From: Lysobacterales bacterium
Lineage (GTDB): Bacteria > Pseudomonadota > Gammaproteobacteria > Xanthomonadales > Rhodanobacteraceae
Assembly (NCBI GenBank): GCA_017305135.1
Contig: JAFKNA010000021.1
Coordinates: 1-64,000, forward strand
Direction: 5' to 3'
DNA length: 64,000 nt
Shown: piece by piece, positions 45,113 to 56,100 of the stretch
Layout: each line of letters starts with the position of its first letter
Numbering within the stretch: position 1 is the first letter of the stretch
Notes under the pieces: model-generated
What the model was told of the DNA's origin: nothing
Seen by the model: only the letters and a program-made list of their open reading frames with translations
Database searches by the model: none
Translations under genes and position numbers: made by a program

Positions 45113-47275
45113 ATGTCCCGACATCCCGCCGCCCTTGCCGCGCTGGTCGCCGCCTTCGCCCTCGGCGCCTGCGCGCCCGTTGCCCAGAAGAACGCCGACG
45201 TTCCCGACCCGAGCCGCGCCGACATGCACGATGCCGATCCCTATCTCTGGCTCGAAGACATCCACGGCGAGAAGGCGCTCGCCTGGGTCGAGCGGGAGAA
45301 CGCCGTCACCGCCAGGGCCTATGCCGACACGCCGCAGTTCGAGCGCACCCGCGCGGCGATCCTGGAGGCGCTCGATTCCGACGCCAGGATCCCCTACGTC
45401 GAGAAGCTCGGCGAGTTCTACTACAACCTGTGGAAGGACAAGGATCACCCGCAGGGCCTGTGGCGGCGCACCACCCTAGCCGAATACGCGAAGCACGATC
45501 CGACCTGGGAAACGGTGCTCGACCTGGACGCGCTGGCCGCGGCGGAGGGGAAGAAATGGGTCTGGCACGGCGCCGAATGCCTCAAGCCCGGGTACCGGCG
45601 CTGCCTGCTGGATCTTTCCCCCGGCGGCGGTGACGCGGTGGTGGTGCGCGAATTCGATCTCGTCGACAAGGCGTTCGTGAAGGATGGCTTCGCGCTGCCC
45701 GCGGCCAAGACCGAAGTCGCCTGGATCGATGCCGACCACATCTATGTCGGCACCGATTTCGGCCCGGGCTCGATGACCCGATCGAGCTATCCGCGCCTGG
45801 CGAAGGTGTGGCGACGCGGCACGCCGCTGGCCGATGCGAGGCTCGCCTACGAGGGCCGCGACGACGATCTCGCCGTGTCCGCCTTCCGCGACCTGACGCC
45901 CGGCTTCGAACGCGATTTCGTGGTGCGGACGATCGATTTCTTCACCAGCGAAACCTTCCTGCGCCAGGCGAACGGCGAACTGGTCAAGCTCGACCTGCCG
46001 CTGGACGCGCAGCCCGCGGCGCATCGCGAATGGCTGCTGGTGGAACTGCGCAGCGCCTGGAGCACCGGCGGCGCGAGCTGGCCGTCGGGATCGCTGCTGG
46101 CGATCCGCTTCGACGACTTCATGGCCGGCCAACGCGACTTCACGGCGCTGTTCACGCCGAGCGGGACGACTTCGCTCGCGGGGTATTCGTGGACCCGCCA
46201 CCACCTGATCCTGAACATCCTCGATGACGTCACCAGCCGCCAGGACGTGCTGACGCCCTCCGCATCGGGCGACTGGCCGCGTACGGCGCTGGCCGGCGCG
46301 CCCGAACTCAGCACGGTCGAGGTGAGCGGCATCGATGCCGACGAGAGCGATGCCTATTTCATGATCGTGACCGGCTATCTCACGCCGAGCACGTTGTCGC
46401 GCGGCGTCATCGGCGAGGGCACGGCGAAGGTGCTGAAGGAATCGCCGTCCTTCTTCGACGCCTCGCGCCACGAAGTGCACCAGTATTTCGTCAACTCCAA
46501 GGACGGCACGCGCGTGCCCTATTTCGAGGTCTCGCCCAAGGGCGTGGACCTGCCGCTCGGCCGCGACCACCCGACCCTGCTCTACGGCTACGGCGGCTTC
46601 GAGGTGGCCCTGCGGCCAAGCTACAACGCCACCGTCGGCCGCGCCTGGCTGGAGCGCGGCGGCGTCTACGTGGTCGCCAACATCCGCGGCGGCGGCGAGT
46701 ACGGCCCGCGCTGGCACCAGGCCGCGCTGAAGGCGAACCGGCCGCGCGCCTACGAGGATTTCGCCGCCGTGGCGGAGGACCTGATCCGCCGCGGCGTGAC
46801 CACGCGCGCGCAGCTCGGCGCCTATGGCGGCAGCAACGGGGGCCTCCTCGCCGGCAACATGCTGACCGAGTATCCGCAGCTTTTCGGCGCCATCGTCTCG
46901 GCCGTGCCGCTGCTCGACATGAAGCGCTATACGCACCTCTCCGCCGGCGCATCCTGGATCGCCGAATACGGCGACCCGGACAAGCCGGAGGAATGGGCCT
47001 GGATCAGGACCTTCTCGCCCTACCAGAACGTCGAGCCCGGCGTGGACTATCCGCCGGTGCTCTTCTACACCGCCACCAGCGACGACCGCGTCGGCCCGGT
47101 GCAGGCGCGCAAGATGGCGGCGAAGATGCAGGCGATGGGCTACGAGAACGTGTGGTTCTACGAGAACACCGAAGGCGGCCATGGGGGCGCCGCGGACAAC
47201 CGCCAGCAGGCCTTCATGAGCACGATGGTCTACACCTTCCTGTGGAACAAGCTGACGCGCGCGCCCCGCGACTGA
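45113..47275 (+). CDS. Prolyl oligopeptidase family protein (S9A), lipoprotein
   Basis: The 720-residue precursor has a lipoprotein-type signal (LGAC, Cys about 20), an N-terminal DPYLWLEDIHGEKALAWV motif typical of prolyl oligopeptidases, a seven-bladed propeller region and the catalytic domain. The triad is Ser in YGGSNGG, Asp in ATSDDRV and His in EGGHGG. It cleaves short peptides after proline, probably in the periplasm. It starts 64 bases after dinB. Confidence 0.93.
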   Translation: MSRHPAALAALVAAFALGACAPVAQKNADVPDPSRADMHDADPYLWLEDIHGEKALAWVERENAVTARAYADTPQFERTRAAILEALDSDARIPYVEKLGEFYYNLWKDKDHPQGLWRRTTLAEYAKHDPTWETVLDLDALAAAEGKKWVWHGAECLKPGYRRCLLDLSPGGGDAVVVREFDLVDKAFVKDGFALPAAKTEVAWIDADHIYVGTDFGPGSMTRSSYPRLAKVWRRGTPLADARLAYEGRDDDLAVSAFRDLTPGFERDFVVRTIDFFTSETFLRQANGELVKLDLPLDAQPAAHREWLLVELRSAWSTGGASWPSGSLLAIRFDDFMAGQRDFTALFTPSGTTSLAGYSWTRHHLILNILDDVTSRQDVLTPSASGDWPRTALAGAPELSTVEVSGIDADESDAYFMIVTGYLTPSTLSRGVIGEGTAKVLKESPSFFDASRHEVHQYFVNSKDGTRVPYFEVSPKGVDLPLGRDHPTLLYGYGGFEVALRPSYNATVGRAWLERGGVYVVANIRGGGEYGPRWHQAALKANRPRAYEDFAAVAEDLIRRGVTTRAQLGAYGGSNGGLLAGNMLTEYPQLFGAIVSAVPLLDMKRYTHLSAGASWIAEYGDPDKPEEWAWIRTFSPYQNVEPGVDYPPVLFYTATSDDRVGPVQARKMAAKMQAMGYENVWFYENTEGGHGGAADNRQQAFMSTMVYTFLWNKLTRAPRD

Positions 47276-47348
47276 TGTGCAATCAGTAAGCCATGGAGAA
47301 GCGGAATCCCGGCGTACGGGCTGACGCGCGCGCCGACCGGGGTTGGCG

Positions 47349-48224
47349 TCAGTCCAGCGTCACCGGCAGGCGCAGCAGCCGGCGTCCCTCGGCATCGGCT
47401 GGCGGCAGCGCGCCGGCGCGGATGTTGACCTGGAGTGCCGCGTAGAGCAGGCGGGGCACGGCCAGGGTCGCATCGCGTCGAGTGCGGAATGCGACGTAGT
47501 CGGCCTCGCTGGTATCCGCCCGGAGCTGTGCGTTGCCGGATTTCTGCGCGGCCACCGTGGTGACGCACTCGGGTTCATCGCCCGCGGCGGGATAGTCGTG
47601 GCAGAGAAAGATGCGCGTCTCGTCCGGCAGCGCATACAGACGCTGGATCGAGCGGTACAGGGTGGCGGCGTCGCCGCCCGGGAAGTCGCAGCGCGCCGTG
47701 CCGAGGCGGGGCGCGAACAGCGTGTCGCCCACGAACACCGCATCTCCAACGAGGTAGCTGAGGCCGTCGGGCGTGTGTCCCGGTGTCGCCAGCACGCGCA
47801 CCTGGAGCGAGCCGATACGGAACTGCTCACCATCCGCGAGCAGGCGGTCGAACTGCGAACCGTCGGCCGCGAGTTCCTCCTCCAGCGCGAACACGCGGCG
47901 GAAATGCCGCTGCACGGTGACGATGCCGGCGCCGATGCCGATCGCCGCCCGCGCTCCCTGCGCGGCCAGCGCCTCGCGCATCCACTGGGCCGCGGTCAGG
48001 TGGTCGGCATGCGCGTGGGTCTCCAGGATCCAGTCGATGCGCAGTCCCTGTCCGCGCGCGGCATCGAGCACGCCGTACGCGCTGTCATGTCTCACCTGGC
48101 CCGAAGAGAGGTCGAAGTCCAGCACCGGATCGATGACGGCCGCCGCCCGCGTGGCGGGATCGGAGACCAGGTGCGTCCACGCGGAGGTGGCGGCATGGAA
48201 GAAGGACTGCACGTTCGCGTTCAC
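47349..48224 (-). CDS. MBL-fold hydrolase, persulfide dioxygenase/Blh-like
   Basis: The 291-residue metallo-beta-lactamase-fold protein has THAHADH, then GHTPDGLSYLV and VGDTLF, with a late CHDYP. This pattern and the N-terminal FFHAATSAWTHLVSDP match the Blh/ETHE1-like persulfide dioxygenases of sulfide detoxification. The start is a GTG (VNANVQ) with a GAGGTG SD; upstream in-frame codons lack an SD. No sulfurtransferase or BigR-type regulator lies beside it. Confidence 0.85.
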   Translation of the reverse strand: MNANVQSFFHAATSAWTHLVSDPATRAAAVIDPVLDFDLSSGQVRHDSAYGVLDAARGQGLRIDWILETHAHADHLTAAQWMREALAAQGARAAIGIGAGIVTVQRHFRRVFALEEELAADGSQFDRLLADGEQFRIGSLQVRVLATPGHTPDGLSYLVGDAVFVGDTLFAPRLGTARCDFPGGDAATLYRSIQRLYALPDETRIFLCHDYPAAGDEPECVTTVAAQKSGNAQLRADTSEADYVAFRTRRDATLAVPRLLYAALQVNIRAGALPPADAEGRRLLRLPVTLD

Positions 48225-48356
48225 GGGGCACCTCGCCCGGCATGGATCCGGTGGCGGCGGATGGCCGTCGCATGAAGCCGTCCGTGTGCGCACATCGTCG
48301 CGCGTGCCGGCACGGCCTCGCCTCGCATTGTGCGCCGGTGGAGCCGGACGCGCAGG

Positions 48357-49133
48357 TCAGGGGTTCGCCGGCGGAGGCGGCTGCGCCGGGCGATTCTTGC
48401 CGAACAACCCTTCGAACAGCTCCAGGGGCAGCGGGAAGGCGATCGTCGTGGTGCGGTCGCCGGCGACCTCGACCAGGGTTTGCAGATACCGCAACTGGAT
48501 GGACTGCGGCTGCTCCATCAGGGTCTGCGCGGCCTGCATCAGCTTCTGTGAGGCCTGCAGTTCGCCCTCGGCATTGATCACCTTGGCGCGGCGCTGGCGC
48601 TCGGCCTCGGCTTGGCGGGCGATGGCGCGCACCATGACCTCGTCGAGGTCGACCTGCTTGATCTCGACGTTGGACACCTTGATGCCCCAGGCGTCGGTGT
48701 GCTGGTCGAGGATGATCTGGATGTCGTGGTTGAGCTTGTCGCGCTCGGACAGCATCTCGTCCAGTTCGTGCTGGCCGAGCACCGAGCGCAGCGTGGTCTG
48801 CGCGAGCTGGCTGGTCGCCTCGTAGGCGTTCTCGACCTGGATCACCGCCTTCTCCGGATCGATGATGCGGAACAGCAGCACCGCATTGACCTTGACCGGC
48901 ACGTTGTCGCGCGAGATCACGTCCTGCGGCGGGATGTCCATGACGATGGTGCGCAGGTCCACGCGCACCATCTGCTGCAGCACCGGCACGATGACGATGA
49001 TGCCGGGGCCCTTCACCGCCTGGAAGCGGCCGAACAGGAACACCACGCCGCGCTGGTACTCGCGCAGGATCTTGATCGAGGACAGGATCAGCAGCAGCAC
49101 GACCACGATGATCGGCGCAAGAATGGAAAGCAT
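48357..49133 (-). CDS. Slipin (SPFH/stomatin-like protein)
   Basis: The 258-residue protein has an N-terminal membrane helix (about residues 5-22) and an SPFH domain (EYQRGVVFLFGRFQAVKGPG through RQAEAERQRRAKVINAEGE, in parts). A helical C-terminal region ends in a Pro-rich tail. Slipins form membrane microdomain scaffolds and are cut or regulated by NfeD partners. Its ATG overlaps the NfeD stop (TGATG), the standard operon pair. Confidence 0.93.
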   Translation of the reverse strand: MLSILAPIIVVVLLLILSSIKILREYQRGVVFLFGRFQAVKGPGIIVIVPVLQQMVRVDLRTIVMDIPPQDVISRDNVPVKVNAVLLFRIIDPEKAVIQVENAYEATSQLAQTTLRSVLGQHELDEMLSERDKLNHDIQIILDQHTDAWGIKVSNVEIKQVDLDEVMVRAIARQAEAERQRRAKVINAEGELQASQKLMQAAQTLMEQPQSIQLRYLQTLVEVAGDRTTTIAFPLPLELFEGLFGKNRPAQPPPPANP

Positions 49134-50551
49134 CAGGGTTCTCCCTTGTCGAGGGTACGCAGTGGTTCGACGCCAAGCACCAGTCCATCGATGGCGGTGA
49201 CGCGGATCGGCTCGCCGTCGCGCAGCGGCACCCGGGTCACCGCCTGCCAGCGTTCGCCGTGCACGTGCACCAGGCCGCGCCGGTCGAAATCGCCGACGGC
49301 GATGCCGCGACTGCCGACCATCTGCTCGCGCCCGGCGACCTGCGGCTGGCGGTGCGAGCGCAGCGCCATCCAGACGATGCCGGCCAGCACCAGCGCCGCC
49401 GCCAGGCTGGTGCCGACCAGCAGCGGCAGGGGAATGCCGAAACCGGGCACGCTGGTATCCATCAGGATCACCGATCCGAATACGAAGGCGACGATTCCGC
49501 CGATGCCGAGCGTGCCATAGGCGGGCACGAAGGTCTCGGCGATCAGCAGCACGATGCCGAGCGCGATCAAGGCCAGCCCCGCGTAGTTGACCGGCAGCGT
49601 CTGGAAGCCGTAGAGCGCGAGCAACAGGCAGATCGCGCCGGCGACGCCAGGCAGCACCGCGCCCGGGCTGTAGCCCTCGAACAGCAGCCCGCCGAGGCCG
49701 ATGATGAGGAGCAGGTAGGCGACCGAGGGATCCGCGATCACGCCGAGGAAGCGGCTGCGCCAGTCCGGCTGCAGCGTTTCCACCTGCGCGCCGCGCGTCT
49801 GCAGCGCCACCTCGCCCGTCGCGGTCGTGACCTTCCGGCCGTCGATCTCCTCGAGCAGGCTTTGCAGGTCCGGCGCGACCACGTCGATCACGTGGAGCTT
49901 GAGTGCTTCGCTGGCGCTGACGCTGACCGCCTCGCGCACCGCCTTCTCGGCCCAGTCGGCATTGCGCCCGCGCTGCTCGGCGAGCGCGCGGATGTAGGCG
50001 ACCGCGTCGTTGACCATCTTGCGCGATTCGGCGCCTTCAGACGCGTCCGGCGCAGGCCCTTTCCCCTCGTCGCTGCCCTTGTCACCCGCCTTGCCGTCCG
50101 GCTCGTCGGGCTTGGGCGCCTGCGGCAGCGGTGAGCGGTCGCCGCCGATGATCGAGATCGGCGTGGCGGCGCCGAGGTTGGTCGCCGGCGCCATCGCCGC
50201 CACGTGGCAGGCGTAGAGGATGTAGGTGCCGGCACTCGCCGCCCGCGCCCCGCCCGGCGCCACGTAGCCGATCACCGGCACCGGCGAGGCGAGGATCGCC
50301 TTGATGATGCCGCGCATGGAGCGGTCGAGCCCGCCCGGCGTATCCATCTCCAGCACCACCGCGGCGGCGTTCTCCTCGCCGGCGCGGGCGATGCCGCGCT
50401 CGACGAAGTCGGCACTCGCCGGGCTGATAGCGCCATCGACGCGCAGCAGGATGATCTGCGCCGGGTCGGCAGCTTGGGCCGCCATCATCCACCCGCCGAG
50501 CATTGCCGCAAGCAGCAAGGGCATCACGCAGGCGGACAGCCATCTGGACAT
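49133..50551 (-). CDS. NfeD-family serine protease (1510-N type, full length)
   Basis: The 472-residue precursor has a signal peptide, a ClpP-like protease domain (about residues 28-240, with MDTPGG and catalytic Ser in ARAASAGTYI; a charged insert of about 45 residues at 145-190), four membrane helices and a C-terminal OB-fold NfeD domain. The family cleaves C-terminal hydrophobic stretches of stomatin-like proteins. It is coupled with the slipin gene. Confidence 0.9.
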   Translation of the reverse strand: MSRWLSACVMPLLLAAMLGGWMMAAQAADPAQIILLRVDGAISPASADFVERGIARAGEENAAAVVLEMDTPGGLDRSMRGIIKAILASPVPVIGYVAPGGARAASAGTYILYACHVAAMAPATNLGAATPISIIGGDRSPLPQAPKPDEPDGKAGDKGSDEGKGPAPDASEGAESRKMVNDAVAYIRALAEQRGRNADWAEKAVREAVSVSASEALKLHVIDVVAPDLQSLLEEIDGRKVTTATGEVALQTRGAQVETLQPDWRSRFLGVIADPSVAYLLLIIGLGGLLFEGYSPGAVLPGVAGAICLLLALYGFQTLPVNYAGLALIALGIVLLIAETFVPAYGTLGIGGIVAFVFGSVILMDTSVPGFGIPLPLLVGTSLAAALVLAGIVWMALRSHRQPQVAGREQMVGSRGIAVGDFDRRGLVHVHGERWQAVTRVPLRDGEPIRVTAIDGLVLGVEPLRTLDKGEP

Positions 50552-50652
50552 GCGGCCATCAGACCAGAGCGCCGCCGCCTTGGCAAACCGAGGACCGATG
50601 CGGCTTCAGCACGGGTTTCGTTGCAGCCGGAGCAGCATCGGGCCGGCGCGGA

Positions 50653-50823
50653 TGTGGGAGCGACTCCAGCCGCGACGCTCCTTCTCATGTCGCCGGAAAG
50701 CATCGGGACTGAAGTCCCTCCCACAACAGCCGGTGATGCGGGAAAGTCCTGTGGGAGCGGCTTCAGCGCGATGCTCTGTTCCTTGGCGGTCAAACAGCAT
50801 CGCGACTGAAGTCCCTCCCACGA
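50653..50823. repeat. Cluster of four alternating extragenic palindromes
   Basis: Four copies of TGTGGGAGCG(A/G)CT(T/C)CAG-type sequence alternate in orientation: rightward at 50653 and 50750, leftward ending at 50725 and 50823. Each pair forms a long dyad. The copies share AGCATCG..GACTGAAGTCCC. This is a BIME-like array of the kind frequent between genes in Xanthomonadaceae. Confidence 0.85.
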
Positions 50824-50875
50824 GGGCTTCCTCCTGCGCGTGCCGCGTGCTCAAGCCGCGTCGAGCATCATCGCC

Positions 50876-51649
50876 TCAGCCGCACTTGGAATACCCGCAA
50901 TTCAGGCACGTGGCACACCCGTCCATGATGATCACGGCATTGGTATTGCACTTGCCGCACATCGTGGCGCCGGGCGGGAACTCGCCGCTGGCGGCCGAGA
51001 CCGCCGCATCCTCGCGGGAGGATGACGCGGCGGGCGCGGCATCGGTGGCGCAGTCCGACCCGGCGTCTCCCTTGGCACGAGCCTCGTAGGCGGCACGCTT
51101 CTCGGCGACGAGGCGCTTCTGCTCGGCGCTCATCTCAGGGTCGTGCAGGAGGCCGATGGTCTTGAGGTGCGTCTCGATCACGCAGCCGATCTCGGCCACG
51201 ATCGAGGGCATGTAGACGCCACCAGCCTTGAAGTAGCCGCCGCGCGGGTCGAACACGGCCTTCAGTTCCTCGACCAGGAAAGTGACGTCGCCGCCCTTGC
51301 GGAACACCGCGGACATGATCCGGGTCAGCGCCACGATCCACTGGAAGTGGTCCATGTTCTTGGAGTTGATGAACACCTCGAACGGACGGCGCAGTTCATG
51401 CGGCGTGCCGGCGTTGAGCACGATGTCGTTGACGGTCACGTAGAGCGCGTGCTCGACCAGCGGCGACTTGATCTTGTAGGTGGCGCCGATCAGCGTCGAG
51501 GGCCGCTCGACGCTTTCGTGCATCTGGATCACCTCGGCGCCGGCCGGCTTGTCGGGAACGGATTCGGGCACCTCGGCGGGCGCGACCACGCGCTCGTTCT
51601 CCACTGCCTTGGCGACGCTGTAGCCGACAATCTTGCGCTCGATCTTCAT
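50876..51649 (-). CDS. nrdJb: NrdJb, accessory part of the split cobalamin-dependent ribonucleotide reductase
   Basis: The 257-residue protein has the TSCPD-like domain of class II reductases (about residues 40-165, with SPLVEHALYVTVND and NSKNMDHFQWIVALTRIMSAVFRKGGD, in parts) and a C-terminal cysteine cluster CGKCNTNAVIIMDGCATCLNCGYSKC with the shape of a zinc ribbon plus redox Cys pair (given as pattern). In P. aeruginosa NrdJ is likewise split in NrdJa and NrdJb, both needed. Here the two halves are separated by an H1-like gene. Confidence 0.87.
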   Translation of the reverse strand: MKIERKIVGYSVAKAVENERVVAPAEVPESVPDKPAGAEVIQMHESVERPSTLIGATYKIKSPLVEHALYVTVNDIVLNAGTPHELRRPFEVFINSKNMDHFQWIVALTRIMSAVFRKGGDVTFLVEELKAVFDPRGGYFKAGGVYMPSIVAEIGCVIETHLKTIGLLHDPEMSAEQKRLVAEKRAAYEARAKGDAGSDCATDAAPAASSSREDAAVSAASGEFPPGATMCGKCNTNAVIIMDGCATCLNCGYSKCG

Positions 51650-51715
51650 GGTGTCCTGCCTGTCTCGTGTTCGGGTGTAGCGCCCCGGCCGGCGCATGGC
51701 CGGACGGGGCGGGGA

Positions 51716-52939
51716 TCAATGTCGTTGCGAGCGCGCCCTGGTGGCGCGTGATGCCGCCGGCTGTGCCGGCGTTTTCGCCGCCCCGTCCTTCCTTGCGGGC
51801 ACTTTTGCTGCGGGCCTTGCCGGCATGGCACGCCTGGCTGCAGCCTTGACGGGCGCCTTGCTGGCCGTCGCAGCCCTCGCCGCGGGCGACTTGCTGGCCG
51901 TTGCCGCTTTCGTGGCCGGTGCCTTCGTTGCCTGCGACTGCTTCGGCGGAGTGGTCCTGGCCGCCGCCTTGCTGGCCGTCGGCCTGGCCGGCGCCTGCGA
52001 CTTCGGTTTCGCGGCGGGCGGCTTCGCGGGCACCGCTGCCCTGCGGGCCGCCAGCTTTTTCGCGGGTGTCTTGCCGGCAGCAGCCGTGGACCTCTTCGCC
52101 GTTGCGATCTTGCCGGCGACCTTCTTCGCAGAGGCCTTGCTGGCCGCGTTCGTGCCGGAACCGGGCTTCGCGGCGGGCCGCTTGGCGCGCACCGACTTCG
52201 CGCCGGGCGCAGCCTTGCCAGCAGTTGCTGCCTTGCCTTGGGGCACCTTCTTCGCCGGCGCCTTCGTTGCCGGGGGCTTCGTTCCCGGGAGCTTCGACGC
52301 CGCAACCTTGCCCACCGTGGCCCTGCCGGAAGCCGCCTTGCTTCCGGCCAACCGCGTGGCCGCGGGCTTTGCAGCCGTGCCCTTCTTGGCGGGTATCGAG
52401 GCCGTCCTTGCCGTAGGCCGCGCACCTCCAGGCTGCCGGGCGGCTGCGCTGGCGGATCCCGGGTTCTTCGCTGCGCTCGTTGCGGCCGCGACCTTGGCCT
52501 TGCCGCCGGCAGCACTCGTCCTGGCTTTCTCGCTGGCGGCAGCAGCCTTGGCCTTGCCGACCGCGGCGAGCTTCCTGGCCGCACCGGTCGCCGCCTGGCG
52601 GACCCGGGCACCGGCACCGACCGCCTTCGCCTTTGCCCGTGCGGCGGTTTCGAGGAACGCCGAGCCGATCGCCGCGCCTTCCTCGGCGACCGTCGCACGC
52701 GTGCGCGCCACCACCGTCTGCACGCGCCGCGCGGCCTGCTTGCGCGCCTTGCGCACGCTGCCTGCGGCCTTGCGTGCCGTGGCCTGTACCGCCTGGCCGG
52801 CATCCACGGCTGCGCTGCCGACCGAAGTCGCCACGGCGCCGGCCGCGTCGGCCACCGCGCCACCCATCTCGGCAGCGCCTTCCTTCAACTCCTGCAAGGG
52901 ACTGCCTGGATCACCCGAATTTCCGACTTCGCCGTGCAT
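51716..52939 (-). CDS. Histone-H1-like Ala/Lys/Pro-rich protein
   Basis: The 407-residue protein has an acidic-to-neutral N-terminal part (about residues 1-60, with helices like those of phage-tail or PHA granule proteins) and about 300 residues of AAKPA/KAPAKK-type low complexity, as in AlgP/AlgR3 and other bacterial H1-like proteins. It should bind nucleic acid through the lysine-rich tail. It has an AAGGGGAA SD and stands in line between nrdJ and nrdJb. Tandem-repeat codons make length variation between strains likely. Confidence 0.82.
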   Translation of the reverse strand: MHGEVGNSGDPGSPLQELKEGAAEMGGAVADAAGAVATSVGSAAVDAGQAVQATARKAAGSVRKARKQAARRVQTVVARTRATVAEEGAAIGSAFLETAARAKAKAVGAGARVRQAATGAARKLAAVGKAKAAAASEKARTSAAGGKAKVAAATSAAKNPGSASAAARQPGGARPTARTASIPAKKGTAAKPAATRLAGSKAASGRATVGKVAASKLPGTKPPATKAPAKKVPQGKAATAGKAAPGAKSVRAKRPAAKPGSGTNAASKASAKKVAGKIATAKRSTAAAGKTPAKKLAARRAAVPAKPPAAKPKSQAPARPTASKAAARTTPPKQSQATKAPATKAATASKSPAARAATASKAPVKAAARRAMPARPAAKVPARKDGAAKTPAQPAASRATRARSQRH

Positions 52940-53088
52940 TGCTGGTTCCCCTTCTGCCTGACGTGGATGGTGAATCGGTGACGCGCCGTGTGGTTGCTGT
53001 TGGCGACCGCCTGCGGGACGGAGCCAATGGGCTTGACCTTCCCGAACCCGTTGTGCCCCGGGAAGCCTTACGCTCCTCCGTTCGATGG

Positions 53089-53108
53089 ATGCCCGCTTTC
53101 GCGGGCAT
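53089..53108. repeat. REP-like hairpin between nrdJ and the H1-like gene
   Basis: ATGCCCGC-TTTC-GCGGGCAT is a perfect 8-bp stem-loop, of the same type as the hairpin at 34552. It follows the nrdJ stop by 30 bases and could serve as a 3-prime processing or termination signal. Confidence 0.65.
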
Positions 53109-53137
53109 GGCGTCCGCGGGGACTGGACGGACCCCAA

Positions 53138-56100
53138 CTAGAACTTTCCGTAATAGCCTTCCTTGAGCGCATCGAAGAGGTTGGCGGCGGTATGCGTTTC
53201 GCCGTCGTACTCGATCTCCTCGTTGCCCTTGACCTCGACCACCGAACCGTCGTCGAGCTCGAAACGGTAGGTGGTGTTGGCCAGGTCCTGCTCCTTCACC
53301 AGCACGCCCTGGAAGGCCTCCGGGTTGAACCTGAAGGTGGTGCAGCCCTTGAGGCCCTGGCGCCAGGCGTAGCGGTAGATGTCCTTGAAATCCTCATAGG
53401 GATATTCGGTCGGCACGTTGGCGGTCTTGGAGATGGAGGAGTCGACCCACTTCTGCGCGGCGGCCTGGATGTCCACGTGCTCGGTCGGCGAAATGTCGTC
53501 GGCGGCGACGAAGTAATCGGGCAGCTTCTCGCCGGGCTCGCTCGAGAATGGCATCGCCTTCGCATTGATGAGCTCGCGATAGGCAAGGAGCTCGTAGCTC
53601 AGCACCTCGACCTTCTCCTTGGTCTTGCGGCCCTCGCGGATGACGTTGCGCGAATAATGGTGCGCGAAGCTCGGTTCGATGCCGTTGGAGGCGTTGTTGG
53701 CCAGCGACAGCGAGATGGTGCCGGTCGGCGCGATCGAGGAATGGTGGGTGAAGCGCGCGCCGGTTTCGGCGAGTTCCGCCACCAGTTCCGGTGCGACCTC
53801 GGCGACCTGCTGCATGTAGCGGCTGTATTTCGCGTGCAGGACGCGGCCGGGGATGGCATCGCCCACCTTCCAGCCATCGGCCGCCATTTCCGGACGCTTG
53901 CGCAGCATCTCGCCGGTGACCTCGTACTCGCGGGCGAGGATCGGCGCCGGACCCTTCTCCTTCGCCAGCGCCAGCGCGACTTCCCAGCCGGCCAGCGCCA
54001 TCTCGCGCGAGACGTCCTCGGTGAAGGCGACCGCCTCCTGGCTGCCGTAGCGGTGCTTGAGCATGGTCAGCGTGGAGCCGAGGCCGAGAAAACCCATGCC
54101 GTGACGACGCTTGGACTCGATCTCCGCGCGCTGCTGCTCCAGTGGTAGGCCGTTGATCTCCACCACGTTGTCGAGCATGCGCGTGAACACGCGCACCACT
54201 TCCTTGTATTCGTCCCAGTCGAAGCGCGCCTTGGGACCGAAGGGATCGCGCACGAACTTGGTCAGGTTGACCGAACCCAAGAGGCACGAACCGTAGGGGG
54301 GAAGCGGCTGCTCACCGCACGGGTTGGTCGCGCGGATGTCCTCGCACCACCAGTTGTTGTTCATCTCGTTGACGCGGTCGATCAGGATGAAGCCGGGCTC
54401 CGCGTAGTCATAGGTGGAGACCATGATCATGTCCCACAGGTGCCGCGCGCGGACGTGGCCGTAGATCTTGCAGGCGACCAGGCCATCGTCGCGGACCACG
54501 TAGTTGCGGTGCGTCGGCCAGTCGCGCCAGACCACCTGGGCCGGGTCATCGAGGTCGATCTCGTGCTGCTCCTTGACGTGCACCGGGAACACCAGCGGCC
54601 AGTCGCCATCACCCTCGACCGCTTCCATGAAGCCGTCGGTGACGAGGAGCGAAAGATTGAACTGGCGCAGGCGCCCGTCCTCGCGCTTGGCCTTGATGAA
54701 TTCCTTCACGTCCGGATGGCTGACGTCGAAGGTGCCCATCTGCGCGCCGCGCCGGCCGCCGGCCGAGGACACGGTGAAGCACATCTTGTCGTAGATATCC
54801 ATGAACGACAGCGGCCCGGAAGTGTACGCACCGGCGCCGGAAACGTACGCGCCGCGCGGGCGCAACGTGGAGAATTCGTAGCCGATGCCGCAGTTGTGGA
54901 TCACCACCAGGCCATGGTTTCCGGCCAGGTAATTGTTGTGACCCTCCACTTCGAAATCGTAGAACGTCTCGTCCAGATCAAGGCCGCGGTGCACCGCTTC
55001 GAGCGGGCGCAACTGGCGCGCCAGCGCAATCAGCGGCTGCAGGTGCGGAAACCGTTCCTCCCAGCGGTCGAGCCAGATGCGGCTGATCGTCGTGCGCTGG
55101 TGGTATCCGTGGTAATACCCAAGCTGCTGCCGCTCGGCGTGACCCAGATCAGCCGATTCGGCGGTCAGCGCCTCGCCCAAGACCTGCGGCAGTCGATAGC
55201 GGTCGTACTGGCCGGATTGGCTGGCGTGCCGGGCAATGCGCGCGCGCTTGCCCGTGTCGGCCATGTAGCGCGCGACCTGCTTCAGGAACGCGGAATCGCT
55301 GATCTTCAACATGACGCCGCTGTCATGCACCTCGTGGCCGGCCAGTTCATGACTGCGCGGCTGGCGCATGGTGATCCCCGCATGCACGCCGAACAGCCCC
55401 AGCAGGGACCTCAGTTCTTCCGCGAAGCCAATGCTGCAGGTCGCCAGGGTAGCGCTGCCACGCTCCCGGCAGATGCTGCCGTCGGTATCGAGCAGACCGG
55501 CAAGGAATGGCAGGAACGCCTGCTCGGGCGCTCGGCGGATCCACTCGGGCACGTGCAGGTGCGCGGCCTTGCGGCCGGTCTGGTGATCGATGAGCTGCGC
55601 CGCACGGCTGGCGCGGAAGCTCGCCACCGTGTAGTCCCACACCGGCGTTCCATTCACGGTCGTGGCCGCAGCAACCTGCGCCCTGGCGCCGAATGTGGCC
55701 TCGAAGAAGGCCGCATACCGCTCGACGACTTCCCGCTCGGCGGCGCGGATCTTGAACACCAACCGCTGCCCGAGCGCCTGCGCACGTCGCGCCCATGCGC
55801 CATCTCCCGCCTTGTACCTGACGCGCTTGGTGTAGGCGCTGCCATCGCCGAGGTGGGCGCCGGCGAACCACGCCGGCGACGCAGCCGCCGCATCGCCCTG
55901 CCATGCCAGGCGATGCTGCACCAGTGCGTCCTCGCCATGAACCTCGTCAGCGCGCACGTAGCGATACCTGCCACCGCGATGGACCAGCACAGGATGCTTC
56001 GTGGACGTCTTCAGGGACACGCCGCCGGCGATCAGCTCGATGTTCTCCTCACGCGGCACGCGCACCGTGAGATGGCGCAGGATCGGGCGCATCTCGAACC

